A DNA stretch of 64,000 nt from Gp6-AA40 sp035571515 (GTDB lineage Bacteria; Acidobacteriota; Vicinamibacteria; Vicinamibacterales; UBA2999): positions 62,001 to 126,000 of the forward strand of contig DATNCQ010000147.1 of assembly GCA_035571515.1 (NCBI GenBank), given 5' to 3'. The position numbers and the translations under genes were made by a program. The notes beneath the pieces are model-generated. The model ran no database searches, was not told where the DNA came from, and worked only from the letters and a program-made list of their open reading frames with translations. Numbering within the stretch: position 1 is the stretch's first letter; each line of letters starts with the position of its first letter. Positions 6,957 to 14,696 of this stretch are shown here, piece by piece.

Positions 6957-8327
6957 CTAGATGTCCCACACCCGCTCGCGATCGTAGAACGTGATTTCCC
7001 CGTCCTCGCTCACCTTCAGCACCGGGCCGAACTTGCTCGCCGTCATCGCCGCCGTCGTGCGTGCCCCCTCGATGATGCCTCCCGGCTCCGGCTCCTCCAT
7101 GGGCGGATGCCGCAGGATGGCGCCGGCGGCGAGCAGGCTGCCGGCTTCGTCGACCACAATGGCGCCGTCGAGGGCGGCCAGCGTAAAGAGGACGCTGGGG
7201 TCCAGGTCGATGGCGGTCCGCCCCTCGAGCAGGTTGAGGATCTCGCGGCGCGACACCGACCCCGAGCCCGGTGAATCCGACCGATCGCACACATCGAGGC
7301 GATCGGCCTGGGCTAACAGCCGGGGAACGGCATCCGCCGGATCGCGCAGGACAGCGAACAGCGCACCCTCGCGGGCGTCGGCAAGATCGAGCGCGGTCTG
7401 GAACAGGCGCAATGCGAGCAGCGGGTTGCCGAGCGCCTCCGCCCACACCTCATACTTTGCCTTCAGGTCGAGCAGGTGCCACGCCGCGCCGTGAAAGGCG
7501 AACACTTCCGCGCCTTCCGCGAAGACTTTGATCTCGCGCGAGGGACTCAAGACGACGCAGACGCCGCGATGCTCGAGCGTCGCCCGTGCGTGCGCCTGGT
7601 AAGCCCGGGCACCGGGCACGTCGAGAATGCCGTCGGGGCAGAGCTCGCGGCTCCAGCGGTCGACGTCGATGATGTCGAGCAGGCGGCCGTCGACGTCCGC
7701 AAGAAAGAGCGTGCGGACGCCATCAGCGAGCCGGTAAAAACTCTTGATCGAGGCGAGCGTCTCCATCTGCGAGCCCGCGGACCCGATGCTGCCGGGCACG
7801 TCGGGGTGCCACGGGTCGTGCGCGGCTTCGAGAATCAGGACGCCGGTCGAAATGGGCCGGTTCTCGTAGGTCGACAGCGCGGCGACCCGAAGCATTTCTA
7901 TGACCGCAGCGATCCGATCGACGACGTTCCCGCTGCCGCCCGCCGAGTAGGGCCGTTCGTCGAAGAACGCGCCAACGTAGCGGTCCTCGATCGGCCCGCG
8001 GAACAGCTCGCCGCGCTCGGTCGCCAATTCGGGGTCGAGAACCGCGCGGTAGCGCGCCCCGACCACCGCCACGATCGCCCGCGCCATCCGCACCTGGTGC
8101 GACGTGAACGTCACGCGGCCCGGCATGCGGAGCATGTAGGTCGTGCCCGCCCAGGAGATACGCAGCGTCGACGGATCGACGATCGCCTCGATCGCGGGCG
8201 GACGATCGGGACGCGGCGACTTCCCCGGCTCGATCTCGAGCACCGCGCGGCGGAAGAACTGCCGCAGCGCGGCCTGGAGCACGCTGTCGAAGAAGGCGCC
8301 GAGCGCGAGGGCGGGCGGGCTGGACAT
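6957..8327 (-). CDS. DisA_N/DAC (diadenylate-cyclase-like) domain protein with degenerate active site
   Basis: A 456-residue soluble protein. The last ~75 residues look like a DAC domain: DGAIVVD at about 387-393, AAGAIL about 10 residues on, GAR plus an Ala-rich helix at 421-430, and VSEDGEITFY near the end. Active diadenylate cyclases need both DGA and RHR. Here DGA is kept but the second motif reads GARTTA, so His and the second Arg are replaced by Thr. It is therefore more likely a nucleotide sensor or an inactive relative than a c-di-AMP synthase. The N-terminal ~380 residues are not recognised. It lies 4 bases upstream of the acyl-CoA dehydrogenase gene and head-to-head with the acyl-CoA synthetase gene. 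Confidence 0.68.
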   Translation of the reverse strand: MSSPPALALGAFFDSVLQAALRQFFRRAVLEIEPGKSPRPDRPPAIEAIVDPSTLRISWAGTTYMLRMPGRVTFTSHQVRMARAIVAVVGARYRAVLDPELATERGELFRGPIEDRYVGAFFDERPYSAGGSGNVVDRIAAVIEMLRVAALSTYENRPISTGVLILEAAHDPWHPDVPGSIGSAGSQMETLASIKSFYRLADGVRTLFLADVDGRLLDIIDVDRWSRELCPDGILDVPGARAYQAHARATLEHRGVCVVLSPSREIKVFAEGAEVFAFHGAAWHLLDLKAKYEVWAEALGNPLLALRLFQTALDLADAREGALFAVLRDPADAVPRLLAQADRLDVCDRSDSPGSGSVSRREILNLLEGRTAIDLDPSVLFTLAALDGAIVVDEAGSLLAAGAILRHPPMEEPEPGGIIEGARTTAAMTASKFGPVLKVSEDGEITFYDRERVWDI

Positions 8328-8349
8328 GAGCGCTGAAGTCCGAAGCCAT

Positions 8350-8361
8350 CATAATTCCATC
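8350..8361 (+). promoter_or_regulatory. Leaderless -10 element of the acyl-CoA synthetase fusion gene
   Basis: CATAAT (8350-8355) plus six bases leads to GTG 8362. The minus strand of the same patch reads TATGAT (8348-8353), 20 bases from the divergent start at 8327, so the two genes may share a compact bidirectional promoter. Confidence 0.5.
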
Positions 8362-10920
8362 GTGCGCCGCGAGACGCTCGTCGACTTCTTCCGGGACCTC
8401 GTCGCCAGCCGCGGCGAGTTTCTCGTCTACGACGACGGCTACCGGCGGCGCGGACACAGCTACGAGGAGACCGGCCGCGCCGCGCGTGGATTCGCGGCAC
8501 GCCTCGCCGCGGCGGGAATCTCAAAGGGCGACAAGGTCGTCTTCTGGGGCGAGAACCGCCCCGAATGGATCGCGTGCTACTGGGGCTGCGTCATTGCCGG
8601 CGTCATCGTCGTGCCCATCGACTACCGCTCGTCGCCCGACTTCGTGCTGAAGGTCCGCGGCCTCGTGGATGCGCACGTCGTGCTCGTCGGTGACGAGGTC
8701 GACGCGGAAAAGATCGGAGGGGCGGCGTGGCGCTTCGCTGAGCTCGACTGGCGCGCCGACGGGCCGATGCCGGCCGTCGACGTTTCGCGCGACGACATCA
8801 CGCAGATCATCTTCACGTCCGGCGCCACCGCGGAGCCGAAGGGCGTCGTCATCCGGCACCGGAACGTGCTCGCCAACATCGTGCCCGTCGAGCGCGAGGT
8901 GGTGAAGTACCGCACGTGGGCGCGCCCGTTTCATCCGCTGCGCTTCCTGAACCTGCTCCCCCTCAGTCACATGTTCGGGCAGTCGATGGCGACCAACGTG
9001 CCGCCGATGCTGCAGGGAACCGTCATTTTCACGCGCAGCTTCAACCCGCGCGACATCCTGCGGCTGATCAAGGCCCGCCGCATCTCGGTTCTCGTCTGCG
9101 TGCCGAAGATGCTCGACGTGATGCGCGAGCACGCGACGCGCGCGTGGCCCGAATCGAAGGAGGCGCCGCCGGCCGGCATCTCGATTCCCGGGCGCTGGTG
9201 GCGGTACCGGCGCGTCCACCGCGCCTTCGGTCTCAAGTTCTGGGCGTTTGTCGTCGGCGCCGCGCCGCTGCCGCCCGACCTCGAGGAGTTCTGGCGGCGC
9301 ATGGGGTTCGCGGTCGTGCAGGGGTACGGCCTGACCGAGACCGCACCGATCGTCACGCTCAATCACCCGTTCAAGACGAGCAAGGGCTCGGTCGGGACGC
9401 CCATCCAGGGCGTCGAGGTCCGCATCGCGGAGGACGGCGAGATCCTGGTTCGCGGCGAAAACGTTACGAGTGGCTATTACCAAAGCTCCACGCTCCAAGA
9501 TCCAAGCTCCAAGATCCAAGCGCCAAGCTCCAAGCTCCAAGCGGATCCCGGATCCCGGATCCCGGATCCCGGCCTGGATCCCGTCTTCGACGCCGACGGC
9601 TGGTTCCACACCGGCGACATCGGCGAGCGCGACGACCAGGGACGCGTCTTCATCAAGGGACGCAAGAAGGAAATGATCGTGACGCCCGAGGGGCTGAACG
9701 TCTTTCCCGAGGACGTCGAGCGCGTGCTCGACGAGATGCCGGGCGTCCGCGAATCGGCGGTCGTCGGCGTGGCGGACGGCAGCGAGGAACGCGTCCACGC
9801 GGTGCTGGTGCTCCACCCGGGCGCGGACAAGGATGCGATCGTGCGCACCGCCAACAGCCGCCTGCAGGATCACCAGCGCATCCGCGCGGCGTCGGTCTGG
9901 ACGGTGGGAGAGTTGCCGCGCACCGAGGGGACGCGCAAGCTGAAGCGCGGCGTCCTGCGCGACTGGGTGCGATCGGGCGAAACGCCCGTCGCGGCCGCCG
10001 CCGGCGACACGCTCGAATCGCTCATCGCGCGCTTCGCGCACGGGCACGCCGTCAGCGGCGCCACCACCCTCGAGGAGCTCGGCCTCAGCTCGCTCGAACG
10101 GGTCGAGCTGATGATCGCGCTCGAGGATCGCTTCCAGACGCGCCTGGACGAAGGGCGCTTCTCGCAGGCGGCCAGCGTCGCGGAGCTGAAGGAACTCGTG
10201 GCGCAGCCTGCCAGCGTCGAGGACGTCGCCGAGCCGGTCGACTTCCCGTCGTGGAACCGTACGGGGCCGGTGCGCATCATCCGGCGGCTGTCGCAGGCGA
10301 CCTGGATCCTGCCGCTCGCGCGCGCGTTCGCCTGGGCGCAGGTCGAAGGACGCGAGCATCTCCGCGCGGTCGACGGACCGGTGATCTTCGCCGCCAACCA
10401 CCAGAGCCACATGGACGTGCCCGTCATCCTCGCCGCGCTGCCGGCCCGTCTCCGCGCGCATGTCGCTCCGGCGATGGCGAAGGAATTCTTCAAGGCGCAT
10501 TTCTTTCCCGAGGGGCACACGTGGAAGCAGTGGTTCACCAACTCGGTGAACTACTACCTCGCGGCGTTCTACTTCAACGCCTTCCCGCTGCCGCAGCGCG
10601 AGGCGGGCGCGCGGCAGACGCTCACCTATGCAGGCGAGCTCCTCGGCGGCGGCTGGTCGATCCTGATCTTTCCCGAGGGTGAGCGATCGGCGACGGGCGA
10701 CATCAAGCCGTTCCGGGGCGGCATCGGCATGATGGCCTCGCGTCTCGACGTGCCGGTCGTGCCCGTGCGGCTCGATGGTGTCGACCGCGTGCTGCATCCG
10801 AAGGCCAAAATGGCCCGTCCCGGGCCCGTGCGCGTGGCGTTCGGCGCTCCCATCCGCCTCCACGGCGACGACTACGCGGCGCTTGCCGCCGACGTGGAGC
10901 GTCTCGTTAAGTCGTTGTAA
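8362..10920 (+). CDS. Fused acyl-CoA/acyl-ACP synthetase, acyl carrier domain and PlsC-type acyltransferase
   Basis: An 852-residue three-domain protein. Residues ~1-550 are an adenylate-forming ligase: SGATAEPKG loop near 150, GYGLTET near 321, HTGD near 416 and the hinge GRKKEM near 433. Residues ~560-640 form a carrier domain with GLSS at 574-577, the likely phosphopantetheine serine. Residues ~660-850 are a PlsC acyltransferase with NHQSHMD (HX4D) near 679-685 and FPEGERS near 770. It could activate a fatty acid, hold it on its own carrier and transfer it to a lysophospholipid or glycerolipid, a variation on E. coli Aas. A heptad repeat encodes ~35 extra residues (374-407) inside the ligase C-terminal region just before HTGD. 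The alternative start is ATG 8326. Confidence 0.85.
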   Translation: MRRETLVDFFRDLVASRGEFLVYDDGYRRRGHSYEETGRAARGFAARLAAAGISKGDKVVFWGENRPEWIACYWGCVIAGVIVVPIDYRSSPDFVLKVRGLVDAHVVLVGDEVDAEKIGGAAWRFAELDWRADGPMPAVDVSRDDITQIIFTSGATAEPKGVVIRHRNVLANIVPVEREVVKYRTWARPFHPLRFLNLLPLSHMFGQSMATNVPPMLQGTVIFTRSFNPRDILRLIKARRISVLVCVPKMLDVMREHATRAWPESKEAPPAGISIPGRWWRYRRVHRAFGLKFWAFVVGAAPLPPDLEEFWRRMGFAVVQGYGLTETAPIVTLNHPFKTSKGSVGTPIQGVEVRIAEDGEILVRGENVTSGYYQSSTLQDPSSKIQAPSSKLQADPGSRIPDPGLDPVFDADGWFHTGDIGERDDQGRVFIKGRKKEMIVTPEGLNVFPEDVERVLDEMPGVRESAVVGVADGSEERVHAVLVLHPGADKDAIVRTANSRLQDHQRIRAASVWTVGELPRTEGTRKLKRGVLRDWVRSGETPVAAAAGDTLESLIARFAHGHAVSGATTLEELGLSSLERVELMIALEDRFQTRLDEGRFSQAASVAELKELVAQPASVEDVAEPVDFPSWNRTGPVRIIRRLSQATWILPLARAFAWAQVEGREHLRAVDGPVIFAANHQSHMDVPVILAALPARLRAHVAPAMAKEFFKAHFFPEGHTWKQWFTNSVNYYLAAFYFNAFPLPQREAGARQTLTYAGELLGGGWSILIFPEGERSATGDIKPFRGGIGMMASRLDVPVVPVRLDGVDRVLHPKAKMARPGPVRVAFGAPIRLHGDDYAALAADVERLVKSL
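9480..9582 (+). repeat. In-frame heptanucleotide tandem repeat (CCAAGCT and GGATCCC units)
   Basis: Eight 7-base units of the form CCAAGNN run from 9488 to 9543, including CCAAGCT at 9502, 9523 and 9530. They pass directly into four perfect GGATCCC units (9543-9570) and a fifth at 9576-9582. The block keeps the reading frame of the acyl-CoA synthetase and adds a Ser/Pro/Gln/Asp-rich loop ending in ADPGSRIPDPG. The same two-part composition occurs at 23805-23897 in an unrelated gene. Confidence 0.9.
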
Positions 10921-10941
10921 ATAAAAATTTTAATAGAACCA

Positions 10942-10970
10942 TTGCACCATTGTGTGTGATGTGGCACACT
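10942..10970 (+). promoter_or_regulatory. Candidate promoter of infA in an AT-rich gap
   Basis: The 80-base gap after the synthetase gene is strikingly AT-rich (10920-10943). TTGCAC (10942-10947) is spaced 17 bases from CACACT (10965-10970), a weak -10. This would give a leader of about 24 bases carrying the AAAGGA ribosome-binding site at 10987-10992. Confidence 0.35.
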
Positions 10971-11000
10971 CGTTGCTAGATTTGCTGAAAGGATGAGCTG

Positions 11001-11219
11001 TTGAGCAAGGACGATCTAATCGACATGCAAGGAACCGTGGTGGCGGTGCATTCCGGCGGGCTGTATCGAGTGCAGTGTGACGCCGGTCATGAAGTCCTCG
11101 CCCAGTTGAGCGGCCGGATGCGGCGCTTCCGCATCAAGGTCGTGCCCGGTGACCGCGTGACGGTTGGCGTCTCTCCCTATGATCCGGTTCGCGGGATCAT
11201 CACGTTCCGAGCCCGATAG
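11001..11219 (+). CDS. infA: Translation initiation factor IF-1
   Basis: A 72-residue OB-fold protein that binds the ribosomal A site during initiation. The family pattern is clear: MQGTVVAVHSGGLYRV, then AQLSGRMRRFRIKVVPGDRV and the closing SPYDPVRGIITFR. It starts at TTG 11001, eight bases after AAAGGA (10987-10992); the nearby ATG 10993 reads into a stop after three codons. IF-1 genes usually sit in the ribosomal spc/alpha operon. This copy is instead paired with a DEAD-box helicase, an arrangement seen in bacteria with a second, stress- or cold-linked infA. The unusual TTG start may keep expression low. Confidence 0.93.
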   Translation: MSKDDLIDMQGTVVAVHSGGLYRVQCDAGHEVLAQLSGRMRRFRIKVVPGDRVTVGVSPYDPVRGIITFRAR

Positions 11220-11226
11220 TTACCTG

Positions 11227-12495
11227 GTGACACTTCATACCAACGCATCATCACCCAGACGTCGCAGCCGCCGCAGCGGCGGTTCCACGGGATCGCGGCG
11301 TCGTGGCGGCGGCGGGCATCACGCGCCCGTCCACATCAAGCCGGAGCCGGCGACGCTCGCCTACGAACCGGAGGCGTTCGACCCGGCGCCGATCGCGTTC
11401 GACACGCTGGCGCTCGACGCGCGGCTGCTCCACGGCATCAAGGACCTCGGCTGGGCCGAGACGCGCTCGGTGCAGAGCGGCGTCATTCCGCTCGCCCTTG
11501 CCGGCGACGACGTCATCGCGTGCGCGGAGACCGGCACCGGCAAGACCGCGGCCTTCCTCGTGCCGATCCTGCAGAGATTCCTGCGCGAGGGTCCGCCCAG
11601 AACTCCCGCCACCCGGGCGCTGATTCTCGCGCCGACGCGCGAGCTCGCCGTGCAGATCGAAGACCAGGTGCAAGGCCTCACGTATCACACGACCGTCTCG
11701 AGCATCGCCGTCTTCGGCGGCGTGCCGATGACCATCCAGGAGCAGGCGCTCAAGGCGAACGTCGATATCGTCGTGGCGACGCCGGGCCGGCTGATGGATC
11801 ACATGCGGCACGACTCGGTCAGCTTCGGCTCGCTCGAGGTGCTCGTCCTCGACGAAGCCGACCGGATGCTGGACATGGGCTTCTGGCCCGACGTGCAGCG
11901 CATCCTCGCGGCGCTTCCCGCCGTACGCCAGACGCTGCTCTTCTCGGCGACGATGCCCGCGGAAGTGCTGAAGCTGACGAAGGAGTTCCTGCACGATCCG
12001 AAATACGTGCAGGTCGGCCGCCGCGGCGGGCCCGCGCAGACCATCACGCACGCGGTGAAGACGCTGCCCGCGGGCGAGAAGGTGCCGTGGCTGGCGAAGT
12101 GGCTGCGCGAGGAGGCTACCGGCCCCGTGCTGGTGTTCTGCCGGACGAAGGTGGGCGCCGACCGCCTGGCGTCGCGCCTCGGCGCGCTGGGCATCCGCAC
12201 GGTGGCGCTGCACGCCGATCGGACCCAGCAGCAGCGGATGGCAGCTGTCGAGGGGTTCAGGACCGGGACCTACCCGGTGCTGGTCGCCACCGACGTCGCG
12301 GCCCGCGGCCTCGACATCGATGGCATCGCGCACGTGGTGAATTTCGAGGTGCCCGATACGCCCGAAGCCTACGTGCACCGGGTCGGCCGCACGGGCCGCG
12401 CCGAGTCAACCGGGAGCGCGCTGACGCTGGCCGCCCCAGAAGAATTGCGCGCACTTCGCGCGCTGGAGAAAGCCGTTGGCGTCCAACTTCAATAA
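11227..12495 (+). CDS. DEAD-box ATP-dependent RNA helicase (RhlE/DeaD type)
   Basis: A 422-residue RNA helicase. The motifs appear in order: Walker A AETGTGKT, Ia PTREL, GG, TPGR, DEAD in VLDEADRMLDMGFWP, SAT, then the second RecA domain with ARGLDID and HRVGRTGR. It unwinds short RNA duplexes, typically in ribosome assembly or mRNA turnover. The tail is short, without a DbpA or CsdA RNA-binding domain. The N-terminus is Arg/Gly-rich, likely an unstructured RNA-contacting arm. Start chosen at GTG 11227, 7 bases after the infA stop, so the two genes probably share a transcript. It overlaps the next gene by 20 bases. Confidence 0.92.
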   Translation: MTLHTNASSPRRRSRRSGGSTGSRRRGGGGHHAPVHIKPEPATLAYEPEAFDPAPIAFDTLALDARLLHGIKDLGWAETRSVQSGVIPLALAGDDVIACAETGTGKTAAFLVPILQRFLREGPPRTPATRALILAPTRELAVQIEDQVQGLTYHTTVSSIAVFGGVPMTIQEQALKANVDIVVATPGRLMDHMRHDSVSFGSLEVLVLDEADRMLDMGFWPDVQRILAALPAVRQTLLFSATMPAEVLKLTKEFLHDPKYVQVGRRGGPAQTITHAVKTLPAGEKVPWLAKWLREEATGPVLVFCRTKVGADRLASRLGALGIRTVALHADRTQQQRMAAVEGFRTGTYPVLVATDVAARGLDIDGIAHVVNFEVPDTPEAYVHRVGRTGRAESTGSALTLAAPEELRALRALEKAVGVQLQ

Positions 12496-12817
12496 CAACA
12501 TGCTCCTCCGCGGCGCCGCCGACGATCGGACCGCGGCGCCGGTGGAAGCCGTCCCGGCCGAGGTTCCCGTCGTCAAAGCGGGCGACGGGCCCGTGACCTC
12601 CGACCGCCCCGAATCGGCGGCGTTCGTCCGCTTCCGTTCCTGCCGCTGGATGCAGCCGGCCGAGAACGGCAACCAGGAGTTCTGCACGCATCGCGAGGTC
12701 AAGCCCTACGCCGGCACGCAGGGCTTCGACGCGGACGCCTGGTGCCCCGAGTGCGCGCACTACAAGCTGCGGCGGGCGCCGAAGAAGCGAAATCCGGCGG
12801 ACGATTACAGCTACTAA
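12476..12817 (+). CDS. Small Cys-rich hypothetical protein
   Basis: A 113-residue protein from TTG 12476 (alternative ATG 12500) with four cysteines: one in SCRW, one in FCTH, and a CPEC knuckle, resembling a mononuclear zinc site. The C-terminus is basic (KLRRAPKKR) and could contact nucleic acid. It overlaps the helicase gene by 20 bases, indicating co-translation, so an RNA-linked role is plausible but unproven. I do not recognise the family. Its stop overlaps the stop of the convergent MerR/TPR gene by 4 bases. Confidence 0.65.
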   Translation: MASNFNNNMLLRGAADDRTAAPVEAVPAEVPVVKAGDGPVTSDRPESAAFVRFRSCRWMQPAENGNQEFCTHREVKPYAGTQGFDADAWCPECAHYKLRRAPKKRNPADDYSY

Positions 12818-13626
12818 TCCGAAAATTCCCTCGCCAGCTCGACCCACTCTCCGTGCGGCGCCAGCTGCTGGTACGCCTTCCAGTGCCCGCGCGCGTCCTG
12901 TGACTGGCCGTTCTTCTCGAGCGTGACCGCCAGGTAGAAGTGCGCGTCGGCGTACGCCGGGTTCAGCCGCAACGAATCGCGATAGCACCCCTGCGCCTCG
13001 CGGTAGCGTCCGAGGTCGTGGAAGATGTTGCCGAGGTTGAAGTGCGCCTCGAAGACCTCGGGCTCGAGCGCGATGGCGCGTTCGTAGAGCGCCTGCGCCT
13101 CCGCGATGGCGTCACGCGAGTAGTGGATGTTGGCGAGGTTGATCAGCGCCGGCACCAGGTAGGGATCGATCTCGAGCGCCCGCCGATAGGCGTTGGAGGC
13201 CTCCTCGAAGTTCTCGGGATTGCCGTCGTCGAGGATCGACGCGGCGAGGAAGTACTGATCGGCGGACGACTCATCGACGGGTCGCGGCGCGTCCATGAGC
13301 GCCGCCATCGGCGGCGGCTCGCGCCGCTTCAGCTGCAGCACCTTGGCGTGCTGCGCGTCGATGCGGAAGTCGAACGCCAGCTGGCCGTCGCGCGACGCGA
13401 GCAGGTTCCGCAGCACGGCGCGGAAGTTCGCGCCGCCGCCGAGCGCCTCGTCTGCCTGGCGCACGATGGCGACGTCGGCGAACGAGAACTGTGCGTCGCC
13501 GTTGGCGCGGTGCGACGGCCGGATGAGCCCCCACTTCTGCATGTAGCGCAGATGATCGTCGCGCACGTGCTTGTAGCGCTCGATCAGCTGTCGCCTCGAG
13601 ATGCTCGCCGAGTCCGAGGTCACCAC
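12814..13626 (-). CDS. MerR-type DNA-binding domain with TPR repeats
   Basis: About 270 residues. The N-terminal ~75 residues look like a MerR-type winged helix (LRYMQKWGLIRP, FSFADVAIVRQ). The C-terminal half has at least three tetratricopeptide units with the A/Y/A pattern (ANIHYSRDAIAEAQALYERA, and repeats before and after it). MerR proteins usually carry an effector domain here, so TPRs suggest control by protein-protein contact. There is no in-frame ATG. Of four clustered start candidates I chose GTG 13626 because ATTATA lies six bases upstream on this strand. The divergent gene is glucokinase, 18 bases away, so autoregulation or control of glk is a reasonable inference. Confidence 0.72.
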   Translation of the reverse strand: MVTSDSASISRRQLIERYKHVRDDHLRYMQKWGLIRPSHRANGDAQFSFADVAIVRQADEALGGGANFRAVLRNLLASRDGQLAFDFRIDAQHAKVLQLKRREPPPMAALMDAPRPVDESSADQYFLAASILDDGNPENFEEASNAYRRALEIDPYLVPALINLANIHYSRDAIAEAQALYERAIALEPEVFEAHFNLGNIFHDLGRYREAQGCYRDSLRLNPAYADAHFYLAVTLEKNGQSQDARGHWKAYQQLAPHGEWVELAREFSD

Positions 13627-13632
13627 CGCCAC

Positions 13633-13644
13633 TATAATCCACTC
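13633..13644 (+). promoter_or_regulatory. Consensus TATAAT leaderless promoter of glk
   Basis: A perfect TATAAT (13633-13638) is followed by six bases and ATG 13645. Read on the other strand the hexamer is ATTATA, and the adjacent TATAGT faces the divergent MerR/TPR gene, so both genes probably start from this 18-base gap. Confidence 0.6.
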
Positions 13645-14625
13645 ATGATCCTCGCCGGCGACCTTGGAGGGACCAAGACGTTGCTCGGTCTCTTCGAACG
13701 CGGCGAGCAACGGCCGCAGCACGTCAGCTCGCGCGCCTACCCGACGCAGGAGTTCACCAGCTTCACCGCGATCCTCGACGCCTTCGCGCGCGACGTGGGA
13801 CGCGGCTTCGCCGTCGACGCCGCCGCCGTCGGCGTCGCTGGTCCGATCGTCGATCAGCGTGCCTCGCTGACCAACGTCGGGTGGAACGTCTCGGTGGCGG
13901 AGATGGCAGGCCGGCTGGAGACCTCGCGCATCGCGCTGCTCAACGACCTGCAGGCGATGGCGTACAGCGTCGGCGTGCTCGACGCGGACGAGATCGTCGT
14001 GCTGCAGCGCGGCGAGCGCAGGGCGCGGGGCAATGCCGCCGTCATCGCCGCGGGGACGGGCCTGGGACAAGCCTACCTCCACTTCGTCCAGGGCCGCCTG
14101 GTACCGTTCGCCTCTGAAGGCGGCCACGCCGACTTTGCGCCCCGAACCGATCGCGAGTACGGCCTCGCGCGCATGCTGCGCGACCGATACGGCCGTGCCG
14201 AGGTCGAGCAGGTCATCAGCGGTCCCGGACTGGTGAACATTCATCGCTTCACGCATGTCGGACAGGAATGCGACGCGACGCACGGGCTCGCGCCGGCCGA
14301 TCAACCGGCCGCCATCTCGGAGGCCGGGCTGACGGAGCGGTGCCCGCGCTGCGTCGAAGCGCTCCACATGTTCGTCGAGGCCTACGGCGCGGAAGCGGGA
14401 AACCTGGGGCTGCGCGGGGTCGCCACCGCCGGCCTGTTCGTCGGCGGCGGCATCGCGCCGAAGATCCTGCCCGCGCTCCAGAACGGCCGTTTCATGGAGG
14501 CCTTCCGCGCGAAGCCGCCGATGGATGAGCTCGTGTCGGCGATGCCGGTGCAGGTGATCGTCAATCCCGATGCGGGGCTGTTGGGAGCAGCGGTCGCGGC
14601 GCTGGACCTGGCGGCCGGCCACTAA
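13645..14625 (+). CDS. glk: Glucokinase
   Basis: A 326-residue cytosolic sugar kinase of the E. coli Glk family, phosphorylating glucose to glucose-6-phosphate with ATP. The N-terminal phosphate-1 motif is AGDLGGTKT. Substrate-side motifs include VGVAGPI, LLNDLQAMAYS (catalytic Asp in NDL), AAGTGLGQA and SEGGHADF. The length matches the family and no ROK zinc motif is seen. The start is fixed by a TATAAT exactly six bases upstream. It feeds glycolysis and, in this genome, the hexose-phosphate supply for the glycan genes further on. Confidence 0.9.
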   Translation: MILAGDLGGTKTLLGLFERGEQRPQHVSSRAYPTQEFTSFTAILDAFARDVGRGFAVDAAAVGVAGPIVDQRASLTNVGWNVSVAEMAGRLETSRIALLNDLQAMAYSVGVLDADEIVVLQRGERRARGNAAVIAAGTGLGQAYLHFVQGRLVPFASEGGHADFAPRTDREYGLARMLRDRYGRAEVEQVISGPGLVNIHRFTHVGQECDATHGLAPADQPAAISEAGLTERCPRCVEALHMFVEAYGAEAGNLGLRGVATAGLFVGGGIAPKILPALQNGRFMEAFRAKPPMDELVSAMPVQVIVNPDAGLLGAAVAALDLAAGH

Positions 14626-14690
14626 GGGCACAAAGAGGGGACCTTCGTGTTCGTCGTGTCCTTTGTGGCTCGACGTCTTTGTGCTCTTGT
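14626..14690. repeat. Imperfect short-period repeat with inverted CACAAAG/CTTTGTG arms
   Basis: The gap between the convergent glk and ABC permease genes has a perfect 9-bp inverted pair (GCACAAAGA 14628-14636 and TCTTTGTGC 14676-14684) and several TTCGTG/CTTTGTG steps roughly 9 bases apart. It could act as a two-way terminator, but the 39-base loop is long and there is no clear U-tract. Repeat origin is the simpler reading. Confidence 0.5.
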
Positions 14691-14696
14691 CCGACG

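Noticed and set aside
6957..8327. Active c-di-AMP synthase
   Set aside because: The RHR motif needed for ATP binding is replaced by GARTTA.
9480..9582. CRISPR array
   Set aside because: Units are 7 bases and contiguous, without spacers of constant length, and they are coding.
10921..11000. Rho-independent terminator after the synthetase gene
   Set aside because: AAAATTTT is palindromic but has no GC stem. It reads better as promoter-side AT-rich DNA for infA.
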